NCBI GenBank assembly: GCA_030747605.1
Contig: JASLKL010000007.1
Location: 1-36,803, forward strand
Direction: 5' to 3'
DNA length: 36,803 bases
DNA from: Verrucomicrobiota bacterium
Lineage (GTDB): Bacteria > Verrucomicrobiota > Verrucomicrobiia > Limisphaerales > UBA1096
This document shows, in pieces, positions 1 through 8,450 of the stretch. The position numbers and the translations under genes were made by a program. The number at the start of each line of letters is the position of its first letter. Positions within the stretch are counted from its first letter, which is position 1. The notes under the pieces are model-generated. The model was not told where the DNA came from. It saw nothing but the letters and a program-made list of their open reading frames with translations, and ran no database searches.

Positions 1-2
1 GA

Positions 3-3000
3 CAGCATGTTGGTGCAAATTCAGCGCTTGCCAAGACTGCTGATACTAATCTTTCGGTTTACGCTAATCGTCGGGGTATTAGTAATCAGTGGCACTTCTT
101 TACTTTCACAAATGCGCCGCCGGAAAATGAGGAGGATGATACAGGTGGATTGGGCGATAATGATGGCGAAGAAAATGCTGATGAACCTGACTTTGGTAAA
201 TACGTTGCGTTCATTACATTCATGCCACCCAACTTGTCTGCACCTCGTCAACGAGAAGCAGATATAGATTTATATGTGTCACGCGATCCGAAAATAACAA
301 CTTTGGACCCAACTGTCCTTGGTGCAGCTTTCAAATCTACCGGGCGTGCTGGTTCCGAGTATATAACTTTCGATGATGCCAAGGTGGGTAAAGATGAAGT
401 CTTTTACATTGGTGTAAAGTCAGAGGATCAGATGGCAGCCGAATTTGGGATAGTGGGTTTATCGAGTAGTAGTCCCTTCGGTGGATTAGATAACGGAGGG
501 AGATTAAATATGATGCCATTACCTGGTGTAATACCTGATGGTTCAGCTTCAGACCCAGGTGGAGTTTCTATTTTCGGTATTTACGTTGGTCAGCCTTACG
601 AAAGTGTCCGTAAAGTAACTGCTGTTAGTTCAATTTATCATCAGGAGATTGGAGATCTATGGGGTCAATTAAGCCATAACCGTAACGCTGTAGTCTTAAA
701 TGATCACACATTAGCAGATCCGCTACCTAATGAACCGTATCCAACAGATTTCGTGTTTCAATACGATGACGATCTGGATATACCTCAAGATTACCGTGAT
801 TCGGCTGGAGTCTTATTCACAGATGGCCCAGGAAGCTTAAATGATTTCAAATGGGAACCAGCGATGGGTGTCTGGCAGTTAGACATGATTGACAGTGCGA
901 TGTCCTTTACTGGTGTGGTGCAGAATCTTTCTCTTACTGTAGATGCGGTAAAGAACTTAAGTTTGGTTGGGAGCCAGGGAATAGATGTAAACCTTGAGCC
1001 AGGTGAAAGTGAGGATTTCTTAATTGATGTTCCTTTCAATGCTACAAACATGATCGTCCAAGTGACGGATATGACGGGGCCAATAGATGTCTACATTAGG
1101 AAAGATAATGAGCCGAAAATTGAACCCGAAGATTGGGATGACCCTGATGATTTTGAACAGAAATATGATAAATCCACGGTAGATGCCGATTCGAGTAAAG
1201 GTGAGTGGGATGGTAGTCCTGCCAGAGGCGAGTTGCACTATGGACTTGGTGATAATCCACCACTTAGCGAAGGTCGTTGGTTTGTTACCACAAAAAACCC
1301 TGATTCATTCAATGAAGTCGATTTTCATCTTCGTGTAATTTTTGAGTATGATATCTCACTTGAAAACTCCATTAAATTGGTTAGCGAAGAGCCTGAGCCA
1401 ATTGAGGATGATCTTCTGACAAGGTCTTTTCTCACGGTAACGAATGATTTTTTGGTTGGCATGACGGAGGTAGGTGTTCGAATTGATCATCCGCGTCTTG
1501 CTGATTTGGATCTGCACTTGGTTAGTCCGCAAGGAACCCGCCTTTTACTTTCAGAAAACAGAGGGCATACGAATATTTCATATGGTTTTACTAAAACCGA
1601 TGTGCTGAAAGGCCAAGCCATAATGGAAGATGGATTTGAGAGCCCTGATAAGTTTTTGATTGATAATTCTGATAAGTTCAATTCAGGGTGGGAGCTTGAA
1701 GAGGGGCAGGTTTTTTCATACATATCTGAATATTTGCCTGAAGCGCATTCGGGAAATAAGTTTATTGAATTGTTTGGAACAATTTCAACCAATCTGAACA
1801 CGGTGGCTGATCAGTCTTATCGCGTTAGTTTTGCTTATGCTAAAAATCCTGATTCAGATGAATCACCTCAAATGCAAGTTAAAGTTGGTTCGGTTACCAA
1901 CCTGACGGTAAAAGCTTCAGCAGAGAACCAAGACAATACGGTAGCTTGGAAAACGCAAGTAGTTGAGTTTATTGCAAATGAAACAGACACTAAAATTGAA
2001 TTTGATTTATCTGGATCAGATGGAAATGGGGTCTTGCTTGATACTGTTTTGGTTGAGGCAGTTCAGCCTGCTACGCTCTATGCAATTTTTTCTGAGTTGG
2101 AAAATCTTGCCCAAGACAAAATAAAATTCGGGAAAGCTCCTTACGCAATAGAAGAAGATCAGGTCGTATTTAGTGGGTTCGAGGGAGCCCAAGTTGGCAG
2201 TTATATGGCTGATGAACAGGTTGATGGCTGGCTGGTGACCAATGAATGGTTTAATGTTAAAAAGTCTAATCAATCTCATAGTGGTGATTTCTTTGCTGTT
2301 CTTGAGCCTTTTTCGCAATTTGATACTGTTAAGTCGGGTGCAGCTATCCTGCGTGATTTGCCTACAGCGGTTGGTCAGGAATATCTTTTGAGTTTTGTTA
2401 CTCGTTCAGATGGTGGTGAAGGAGAGTATGTTTTAGGTGGAGTTATTACCAATAGGCTTGAAGGCTCGCTTACTGTAACGGAATCGATCCCTGAAAGCTC
2501 TTTTTGGATTACTAATAGTATTAAATTTGTTGCAGCTCGATCCTTCACTCCATTTACAATTCGTGCAAATGGTGCGCTTGTGAATTTGGATACTATTAAG
2601 CTAATTGGTCCAGGTCCGCATAATTTGGCAGAGGAGTCATTAGACGTACTGAGAGGGGAACGCGCCATGGGTGAATGGGTGCTTGAAGTGAGGGATCACC
2701 GTGTTGGTCCAGATGACGATTCAGTTGCAAGTGAAGAGATCGATCCTACTTTGGTTAGCTGGTATATTAAGATTATTGGCAATCAAACAGAAGATACTAG
2801 AGTGACCGATGACAAGGGTCGCAAATACACGCGTGACGATACGGCAGACTCTTTGGAAAACGGAAAGAAGGAACGTGGTAGAATTGCTGAGGATGAGATT
2901 AATTATTGGACTGTCGAAACATGTGATGATTCCAAAAAGTTGACGATTGAGCTTTCGTCGATCAAAAAGTCCAAGAATGCTAAAGTTTCACTTTTTGCTA

Positions 3001-3815
3001 GTTATGGTGGTTTTCCTAGTGGTGATGCTTCATCTGATGATTATGTACGAGTTGATATGGATGATTCCTATTTTGCCGAGTTGACGTTGGATGACAGTGG
3101 TCATTTGCCAATCCGGCCTGGTGAGTTGCTTTATTTGTCAGTGCAGAAGATTGATACTAATGCAATCGAGCGAGCTGTTTATGATATTATGGCCAAATGG
3201 GATGGTAACTGCGGGGACCAAGACCCTCCGGAAATTTCTTCGGTTGAACGTTTGACTGAATCCGAAGGTAGTAAATTGGCTAGTGTAGCTGGTGAAGGAT
3301 CCACTAGCTTTGTTTGGAATATTCCTCTTGGAACATCGTCGGCACTACTTGAGCTAACAGGTCTAACTGTCGATGCAGATGTTGAATTGTTGAGTTCTAA
3401 TGGGAGGTATTTAAGGAACAGTATCAACTTGGGCCAGATATCAGAGCAGGTTGTGTTGCGTGAAGGCGATTTTATTTCGAACCTCGATGGGGATTGGTTG
3501 GTTTTAGTGCGCAATCGTGAGTCCCATACGGGTGAATTCACATTGAATACTACTTTGGCTACAGATCAGGGTAACTTGATTTCTTCGCAGACTATTCAAC
3601 TGGATATTGTAAATCAGTTTTGGCCTCCGATTGTTCGACTTGCTTGGCCTAGTGTGTCAGGTGAAAATTATATCCTTGAATCATCTGAAAACCTTGTTGA
3701 TTGGTTGCCAGTATTCGAGAAGACCGCTGGTGCAGATGGAATAGTATTCCGCACTGGACGTTCTTGGTATGGTGATCGGTATTATCGTGTGAAGCAGGTA
3801 TTGCATAGTCGTTAA
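3..3815 (+). CDS. Large secreted multidomain protein (PPC-like, P-domain and DUF642-like modules), 5' end missing
   Basis: The reading frame is already open at the left edge (first full codon at position 3), so the start and any signal peptide lie outside the window; about 1270 residues are visible. Domains inferred by eye: PPC-like beta-sandwiches near the N terminus (about 3-450) and again at about 970-1350 and 2880-3560; a proprotein-convertase P-domain-like region at about 620-950; and a second P-domain that starts near 1400 and ends near 2780. That second domain appears split by two DUF642/choice-of-anchor-like segments (about 1620-2070 and 2160-2600), each with the order Asp/Gly-Trp, His-Ser-Gly and Tyr-x-x-Ser-Phe. 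The last 60 or so residues match a short module found in other secreted proteins of this group (ILESSE...YYRV). No protease active site is visible. It is probably an exported surface or matrix protein, or the accessory half of a larger enzyme encoded to the left. Exact function unknown. Confidence 0.85.
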   Translation, partial: QHVGANSALAKTADTNLSVYANRRGISNQWHFFTFTNAPPENEEDDTGGLGDNDGEENADEPDFGKYVAFITFMPPNLSAPRQREADIDLYVSRDPKITTLDPTVLGAAFKSTGRAGSEYITFDDAKVGKDEVFYIGVKSEDQMAAEFGIVGLSSSSPFGGLDNGGRLNMMPLPGVIPDGSASDPGGVSIFGIYVGQPYESVRKVTAVSSIYHQEIGDLWGQLSHNRNAVVLNDHTLADPLPNEPYPTDFVFQYDDDLDIPQDYRDSAGVLFTDGPGSLNDFKWEPAMGVWQLDMIDSAMSFTGVVQNLSLTVDAVKNLSLVGSQGIDVNLEPGESEDFLIDVPFNATNMIVQVTDMTGPIDVYIRKDNEPKIEPEDWDDPDDFEQKYDKSTVDADSSKGEWDGSPARGELHYGLGDNPPLSEGRWFVTTKNPDSFNEVDFHLRVIFEYDISLENSIKLVSEEPEPIEDDLLTRSFLTVTNDFLVGMTEVGVRIDHPRLADLDLHLVSPQGTRLLLSENRGHTNISYGFTKTDVLKGQAIMEDGFESPDKFLIDNSDKFNSGWELEEGQVFSYISEYLPEAHSGNKFIELFGTISTNLNTVADQSYRVSFAYAKNPDSDESPQMQVKVGSVTNLTVKASAENQDNTVAWKTQVVEFIANETDTKIEFDLSGSDGNGVLLDTVLVEAVQPATLYAIFSELENLAQDKIKFGKAPYAIEEDQVVFSGFEGAQVGSYMADEQVDGWLVTNEWFNVKKSNQSHSGDFFAVLEPFSQFDTVKSGAAILRDLPTAVGQEYLLSFVTRSDGGEGEYVLGGVITNRLEGSLTVTESIPESSFWITNSIKFVAARSFTPFTIRANGALVNLDTIKLIGPGPHNLAEESLDVLRGERAMGEWVLEVRDHRVGPDDDSVASEEIDPTLVSWYIKIIGNQTEDTRVTDDKGRKYTRDDTADSLENGKKERGRIAEDEINYWTVETCDDSKKLTIELSSIKKSKNAKVSLFASYGGFPSGDASSDDYVRVDMDDSYFAELTLDDSGHLPIRPGELLYLSVQKIDTNAIERAVYDIMAKWDGNCGDQDPPEISSVERLTESEGSKLASVAGEGSTSFVWNIPLGTSSALLELTGLTVDADVELLSSNGRYLRNSINLGQISEQVVLREGDFISNLDGDWLVLVRNRESHTGEFTLNTTLATDQGNLISSQTIQLDIVNQFWPPIVRLAWPSVSGENYILESSENLVDWLPVFEKTAGADGIVFRTGRSWYGDRYYRVKQVLHSR

Positions 3816-3855
3816 TCTTGGATAAACACCGCTTTTTGCGGGTAAGGCTTCAGCG

Positions 3856-4671
3856 ATGAAGGTATACGATCATCGAGTTCGTTTAGTGATGGCATGGATT
3901 TTTAATTTCCCTGCATTGCTTTGCCTGTCCTTGTTGTCTGCAGTTCTAATTTCTTGTACTTCCACTAATCACTCACCGCTTACATTAGTATCTCCTCCTC
4001 AAATTATTGGAGCAAAATTCATTGGCAATAAGGCCTGTTCAGAGTGCCATGATAAGATTAATAGTAAATTTCATGGTAGCCCACATGGTCGTTTTTATCG
4101 AGGCGACGAAATTCGCTGGGCATCTTTAGCTGGTTGTGAATCTTGCCATGGCCCCGGTAGTAAACATGCACAATCCGGTTTGGCTATTGATATAGTGAAC
4201 CCTAAAACAGAGCCTCAGGCTTGTCTTAAGTGTCACGTTACCACTCACAGCGAATTTACCCTGCCTCATCATCACCGTGTCTTAGAGGGGAGAATGACTT
4301 GTGTTGATTGCCATGAACCGCATGGTCAAAGCATTCATCAAATTAGCGGTGGCTTAGGAATGCAGAAGCGCGATGCTGTTTGCGTTCGCTGCCACAAGGA
4401 ACAAGGCGCGTCTCATGTGTTTCAGCATGAGGCTATGCGCGAAGGTTGTGTGACATGCCATAACCCTCATGGTTCAGTGAATCGTGGGATGCTGGTTCAA
4501 CGTGATGCAAACCTATGCCTTCGATGTCACTCTCAGATTCAAAATGGGGTGGATCGTGTTTATATTGGTAAAATGGATCATACGGGGCTATTGCGAAGCG
4601 GCACCTGTTGGTCTTCGGGGTGTCACTCTTCAGTGCATGGTTCTAACTTTAGTCCGCGTCTTTTATACTAG
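3856..4671 (+). CDS. DmsE/MtrA-like octaheme c-type cytochrome lipoprotein
   Basis: A 271-residue lipoprotein: a hydrophobic segment ends in a lipobox, Leu-Ile-Ser-Cys34. Seven CXXCH heme motifs are visible (His65, His98, His127, His153, His180, His202, His225), plus one CX4CH motif (Cys251 to His257). Spacing and flanking residues (SPHGR, CESCHGPGS, a repeated Cys-His-x-Pro-His-Gly) are those of the DmsE/MtrA decaheme family, which carries electrons through outer-membrane porin-cytochrome complexes; here the count is eight rather than ten. Extra His residues near most motifs suit bis-His ligation. The stop overlaps the next start by one base, and that gene encodes a predicted outer-membrane barrel, so the two probably form a complex. 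A second possible start, Met12, lies 33 bases downstream and would leave the signal segment intact. Cytochrome identity is secure; the conduit role is inferred. The alternative is a periplasmic cytochrome c3-like shuttle. Confidence 0.9.
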   Translation: MKVYDHRVRLVMAWIFNFPALLCLSLLSAVLISCTSTNHSPLTLVSPPQIIGAKFIGNKACSECHDKINSKFHGSPHGRFYRGDEIRWASLAGCESCHGPGSKHAQSGLAIDIVNPKTEPQACLKCHVTTHSEFTLPHHHRVLEGRMTCVDCHEPHGQSIHQISGGLGMQKRDAVCVRCHKEQGASHVFQHEAMREGCVTCHNPHGSVNRGMLVQRDANLCLRCHSQIQNGVDRVYIGKMDHTGLLRSGTCWSSGCHSSVHGSNFSPRLLY

Positions 4672-7031
4672 TGCGCATTCTTTTACCTATTCTAATTTGC
4701 ATTAATTCTGGTCTGTCACAGGAGGTAGTTGATGTGAGCCAATTGGTGAGACCTGTCGATCGACGTGTGGATTTTGTTACTGAGATTCAGCCATTGTTAA
4801 ATCGTTCATGTATTAAATGTCATGGCGATAGCCGCCCAAAAAGTGATTACCGGATGACTAGTCGCGAACTAGCTTTTCAGGGTGGTGAATTGGGAACTGC
4901 TATTTTCCCTGGCAATAGTGAGAAGAGTCCTCTGGTACATTATATTTCCGGATTAGTGGATGACATGAGCATGCCTCCAAAGGGGAAGGCGCCAGCATTC
5001 AATCAACAGGAGATTGCTTTAGTGCGTGGCTGGATTGATCAGGGTGCGATATGGCCGAATGATAAAACAAAAATAACTGTTGACCCATTAGCGCGCTGGA
5101 TAGACCTCGATGGTAGTTCAGCAGCATTTCGGCGACACTGGGGTATAGCCGAGGGGTTTGCTTTTGGGATTGGACAATTGTCTGTCACTGGGAAGACCTC
5201 AAGCGGATCGCGTGTAGAGTTGGATGGGAGATATATTAACGGAGAGGAAGATCATTTGACGCAATTGAGAATTGAAAGATCTGGTCTTGGGTATATTGAA
5301 ACGGGTTATGAGTCTTGGCGTGAATTTGGTTTGGCTAATGGTGGATATATTTTTGGGATTGAGTCTTCACCGTTCAGTTTATCTAAATCACCATATGTAG
5401 ACCTTAAACATTTTTGGTTGTCGGGCGGTTTATTGAAGAGCGATGCTTCAAGTATTGATTTTTCTTATGAGCAACTTTTGCGTGAGGGCAACCTTGGAGT
5501 GCAGCAGTGGGGAGGGGTGACTTTAACAGAGTTTGAATCAAGATCTGTTTATCCTGCAATTAAGTCAGTTGATGATACATTGCATCGCATTTCACTTCGT
5601 TCTCAGCATGAGATTGGAGAAACACAAATTGAGGATTCATTGTCTATTGAGATAGGTGATTCATCTAATAGTCGGAATCATGTGGATTATTTAAATTTCC
5701 CAGTGACAGGTGATTTACCCGATTATCTTACGCTAATCGACAATTCCCATGATTTTAAACAGGGGGCAAATTCATTACGAGTGACTCGGCGTTTAAAGGA
5801 TTGGTGGCATGTTTCAATAGGCCATCATTTCGCCAAGTTCGATGGAGGTGGCAGTCTTGATGTTATATCCATGTCTCCGAACAATCCAGGGGAAGCGCCA
5901 TGGCAGGGTGATCTTAGTAATTCCATTCGTACCAAACAACGTTCTCATTTTTTCAATGTTGCGACTTTGATGAATCCGGTAAAAAATCTTAACTTCTCAG
6001 GTGGTATTCAGGGTGAGTCTACAAGACAGCAGGGATTTGCCAGTGGATTATCCTTGGGAGTTTCACCAGTACGCTATGCTTCTGGTCTAGACCTAACTTC
6101 AATTGAGGGGAATTTTCAGTTGGCTTTCTCCGGACTGAAAAATACGGTTTTGACGGCTGGTACAAGATTACGCAATCAGGAGTCAGATTATCGTGAGGAA
6201 AGTCATATTGACAGTGACTGGGGGGGTGATGGCTTTATGCGGGAGAGTGATGAGAGTGGGCAGATGACTCAGCATCGATTTGGGTTCATCTGGTCACCTG
6301 ATTCCAGCTGGTTTGCCCGTGGTGGCTATAGATGGCGGGATTCGCAAAGTAGTTTCGATCACCCGGTTGATCTAGATTCGGTTAATGAGCAAGGTAATGG
6401 TTATCCTGCTTTTATCAATTTTCGTCAGGACCAAGGCGCTGTTATTGATCTTGGATTAACTTGGCGTGGTCACTCTAAATGGATTCCTAGTTTGCGATGG
6501 GAGCGTTATAGTACAGACTATAAGTTAGGTACTTTAAAGTTCGATGATCCTTGGGGTGAATTAGGGCATGCAGGAGGAAGTCACTTGTCTGGGGAGCATC
6601 AGTCTGATGTATTTAGTTTGACTTACACTTCTAATCTAATGCCAAGGGCTATTATGTCTACAAGTTTGGGCTACACCGATACTTGGGCAGGTACGATAGA
6701 GGCTGAACAGATTGGTCTGCAGCCTTATGAGGGGGATGTATGGTTTTACGTTGATCAGTTTACTTACGTTTTTAATTCGGAGACCGATATGACGCTATCT
6801 TGGTCATATCATCATGCCAACTATGGGCATCATAATTTGCCTGAAACGATTGCTTACGGATTAGAGGCTGAACGCTATGGGTTTAAATGCGGTGTACGGC
6901 ATCGTATTGGCCAGATGGCAGTTTTTAACTTGGAGTACGGTTGGTTTAGTAATAATGAGCCGAGCTCGAATCATGTTAACGACTACAAAGCCCATATGAT
7001 TCTTGCTACATTGAGAGTTGATTTGGACTGA
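4671..7031 (+). CDS. Predicted outer-membrane beta-barrel with N-terminal cytochrome c domain (MtrB/PioB-like partner)
   Basis: A 786-residue protein starting with GTG, whose G is the last base of the previous stop codon, so translation is probably coupled. Residues 1-16 look like a signal peptide. Residues 30-130 are a Planctomycete-type cytochrome c domain: Cys47-x-x-Cys50-His51, a Met-Pro-Pro at 101-103 as likely distal ligand region, and a closing Gly-Trp-Ile-Asp. From about 140 to the end there are no membrane helices but a long run of short amphipathic strands rich in Gly, Ser, Asp and aromatic residues (Trp-Arg-x-Phe-Gly, Ser-Tyr-His-His, Leu-Ala-Thr-Leu-Arg-Val). This is as expected of a large outer-membrane barrel of the MtrB/PioB decaheme-associated type. 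It ends in Leu-Asp rather than the usual terminal aromatic. Barrel class is inferred from composition and from the multiheme neighbour. If right, the porin carries its own heme, which is unusual for MtrB. Alternatives are a TonB-independent porin of another family. Confidence 0.75.
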   Translation: MRILLPILICINSGLSQEVVDVSQLVRPVDRRVDFVTEIQPLLNRSCIKCHGDSRPKSDYRMTSRELAFQGGELGTAIFPGNSEKSPLVHYISGLVDDMSMPPKGKAPAFNQQEIALVRGWIDQGAIWPNDKTKITVDPLARWIDLDGSSAAFRRHWGIAEGFAFGIGQLSVTGKTSSGSRVELDGRYINGEEDHLTQLRIERSGLGYIETGYESWREFGLANGGYIFGIESSPFSLSKSPYVDLKHFWLSGGLLKSDASSIDFSYEQLLREGNLGVQQWGGVTLTEFESRSVYPAIKSVDDTLHRISLRSQHEIGETQIEDSLSIEIGDSSNSRNHVDYLNFPVTGDLPDYLTLIDNSHDFKQGANSLRVTRRLKDWWHVSIGHHFAKFDGGGSLDVISMSPNNPGEAPWQGDLSNSIRTKQRSHFFNVATLMNPVKNLNFSGGIQGESTRQQGFASGLSLGVSPVRYASGLDLTSIEGNFQLAFSGLKNTVLTAGTRLRNQESDYREESHIDSDWGGDGFMRESDESGQMTQHRFGFIWSPDSSWFARGGYRWRDSQSSFDHPVDLDSVNEQGNGYPAFINFRQDQGAVIDLGLTWRGHSKWIPSLRWERYSTDYKLGTLKFDDPWGELGHAGGSHLSGEHQSDVFSLTYTSNLMPRAIMSTSLGYTDTWAGTIEAEQIGLQPYEGDVWFYVDQFTYVFNSETDMTLSWSYHHANYGHHNLPETIAYGLEAERYGFKCGVRHRIGQMAVFNLEYGWFSNNEPSSNHVNDYKAHMILATLRVDLD

Positions 7032-7061
7032 TTACTTAGCCAAGTTTGCTTTGACGGAAAA

Positions 7062-7964
7062 ATGACAATACCCAGCCAACCAAAAGATCCACAAAATCCC
7101 CTCGGTGATCTCGAAGAATGGGATGACTTTGTTAAGGAGCGTTATCCTAAACCAGCTGAAAAAGAATCACTTGTAGGCACTAATCCAGAAAAAACTGAGG
7201 ATCAGTTTCGGAACTATGAAGCTGAGGCTCGAGATTCGGTTCGAGAGTTCTACCGCTTGAACCATCGCGGTCAAACGCTCGATTTTGTTCGCAAGAAAAG
7301 ATCGGATTATCTCCAGTTGAATCGTCGTGAGATGGGAATATGGGAGGCTGCTGAGTTTTTGAATACTTTAGTAGACGATAGTGATCCTGATACTGATCTT
7401 TCACAGCTTGAACATTTACTTCAAACTTCCGAACAGATCCGGAAGGATGGTCATCCCCGTTGGTTTATTCTTGCTGGTTTCATACATGATCTGGGTAAGG
7501 TTTTATGTTTGTTTGGTGAGCCTCAATGGGCAGTAGTTGGCGACACATTCCCTGTTGGCTGCGCTTATTCCGAAAAGATCGTTTTTCCAGAGTACTTTGA
7601 TGGTAACCCAGACAACCAAAATAATGATTTGCAAACTGCGCTTGGAATTTATGAAGAAGGTTGTGGGCTAGACAATGTGCTTCTTTCCTGGGGGCATGAT
7701 GAATATATATACCATGTTACAAAGGATTATCTTCCAATTGAGGCTCAGTATATGTTGCGTTATCATTCTTTTTATCCTTGGCATCGTGAGAAGGAATACA
7801 CGCATTTAACAAATGCTCAGGATGAGGAAATGCTTTCCTGGGTTTTGGAGTTCAATCGTTACGACCTCTACACCAAGAGTCATGGAGCACCGGATGTGGT
7901 GCAACTGCGTTCTTTTTACGAAGAACTGATCGCTGAATTTTTCCCAGCCAAGCTTCGCTGGTGA
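7062..7964 (+). CDS. Myo-inositol oxygenase (MIOX family)
   Basis: A 300-residue full-length member of the myo-inositol oxygenase family, which opens myo-inositol with O2 to D-glucuronate at a di-iron site. All six iron ligands known from the mammalian enzyme have clear counterparts: His131 (Arg-Lys-Asp-Gly-His-Pro), His142-Asp143 (Ile-His-Asp-Leu-Gly-Lys), His212 (Ser-Trp-Gly-His-Asp-Glu), His235 (Arg-Tyr-His-Ser-Phe) and Asp268 (Arg-Tyr-Asp-Leu-Tyr). The C terminus, Phe-Pro-Ala-Lys-Leu-Arg-Trp, is the standard family ending. The first 45 residues are a charged, poorly conserved extension. No signal peptide, so cytoplasmic. The family is best known from animals, plants and fungi and occurs patchily in bacteria. 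The stop overlaps the following GTG start by four bases (GTGA). No inositol transporter or uronate gene is nearby. Identity is very secure; the physiological role, inositol breakdown or uronate supply, is inferred. Confidence 0.95.
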   Translation: MTIPSQPKDPQNPLGDLEEWDDFVKERYPKPAEKESLVGTNPEKTEDQFRNYEAEARDSVREFYRLNHRGQTLDFVRKKRSDYLQLNRREMGIWEAAEFLNTLVDDSDPDTDLSQLEHLLQTSEQIRKDGHPRWFILAGFIHDLGKVLCLFGEPQWAVVGDTFPVGCAYSEKIVFPEYFDGNPDNQNNDLQTALGIYEEGCGLDNVLLSWGHDEYIYHVTKDYLPIEAQYMLRYHSFYPWHREKEYTHLTNAQDEEMLSWVLEFNRYDLYTKSHGAPDVVQLRSFYEELIAEFFPAKLRW

Positions 7965-8383
7965 GCAAAAAGGATCACAAGGTTGCAGCCTTAATGGAGG
8001 GCATTGAGCAAGGGGATCATGATCCACACTTGGTTGGATATCTACGTTGTTTCAATTGTCAGCAATTTTATGAAGCGCATGATGTTTTAGAGGCACTTTG
8101 GTTGAAGGATCGCTATGGGTCAGATGGTGATTTTTTTAAAGGGATGATACAATTTGCAGGTGCATTTGTGCATTTACAGAAAAAACGCATCAGACCTTCT
8201 AAAGTCCTTTTTTTACGATGTACGACCTATCTGTGTAAATATCCTAGCCGATTCTATTCATTAGATGTTTCTGGCATTATCCGTTTAGCAAAACAATATG
8301 CTTTAAATTTAGATAAAACTGATGCGGATGCGGATGTTTTATTAAAAACAATTCCGTTAATTGATTTTCACAAGGATATATAA
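7961..8383 (+). CDS. DUF309 family protein
   Basis: A 140-residue cytoplasmic protein starting with GTG inside the stop of the oxygenase gene (four-base overlap). It shows the DUF309 pattern: Phe31-Asn32, then Tyr-Glu-Ala-His40, Glu44, Trp47, and Gly-Met-Ile-Gln64 followed by Ala and His71. These conserved polar and His residues sit in an all-helical fold whose biochemical function is not established. The family is often annotated only as a domain of unknown function. Overlap with the inositol oxygenase suggests co-expression, but no direct link between the two families is known to me. The C-terminal 40 residues are less conserved. Family assignment fairly sure; role unknown. Confidence 0.85.
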   Translation: MSKKDHKVAALMEGIEQGDHDPHLVGYLRCFNCQQFYEAHDVLEALWLKDRYGSDGDFFKGMIQFAGAFVHLQKKRIRPSKVLFLRCTTYLCKYPSRFYSLDVSGIIRLAKQYALNLDKTDADADVLLKTIPLIDFHKDI

Positions 8384-8450
8384 GGTCTAAATCTTAATAT
8401 TGTTTCCTTGATAGTCGTTAGTTCCGCATCCCATGCTCTTTCTGTACTAA

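Noticed and set aside
150-3815. ATG at 150 as the start of the large secreted protein
   Set aside because: The same frame is open and family-like back to position 3 (Ser-Val-Tyr-Ala-Asn, Trp-His-Phe-Phe-Thr-Phe), so the true start lies to the left of the window.
3830-3842. Small hairpin CCGC-TTTTT-GCGG between the first two genes
   Set aside because: Only four base pairs, and no T-run follows, so it is unlikely to end transcription.
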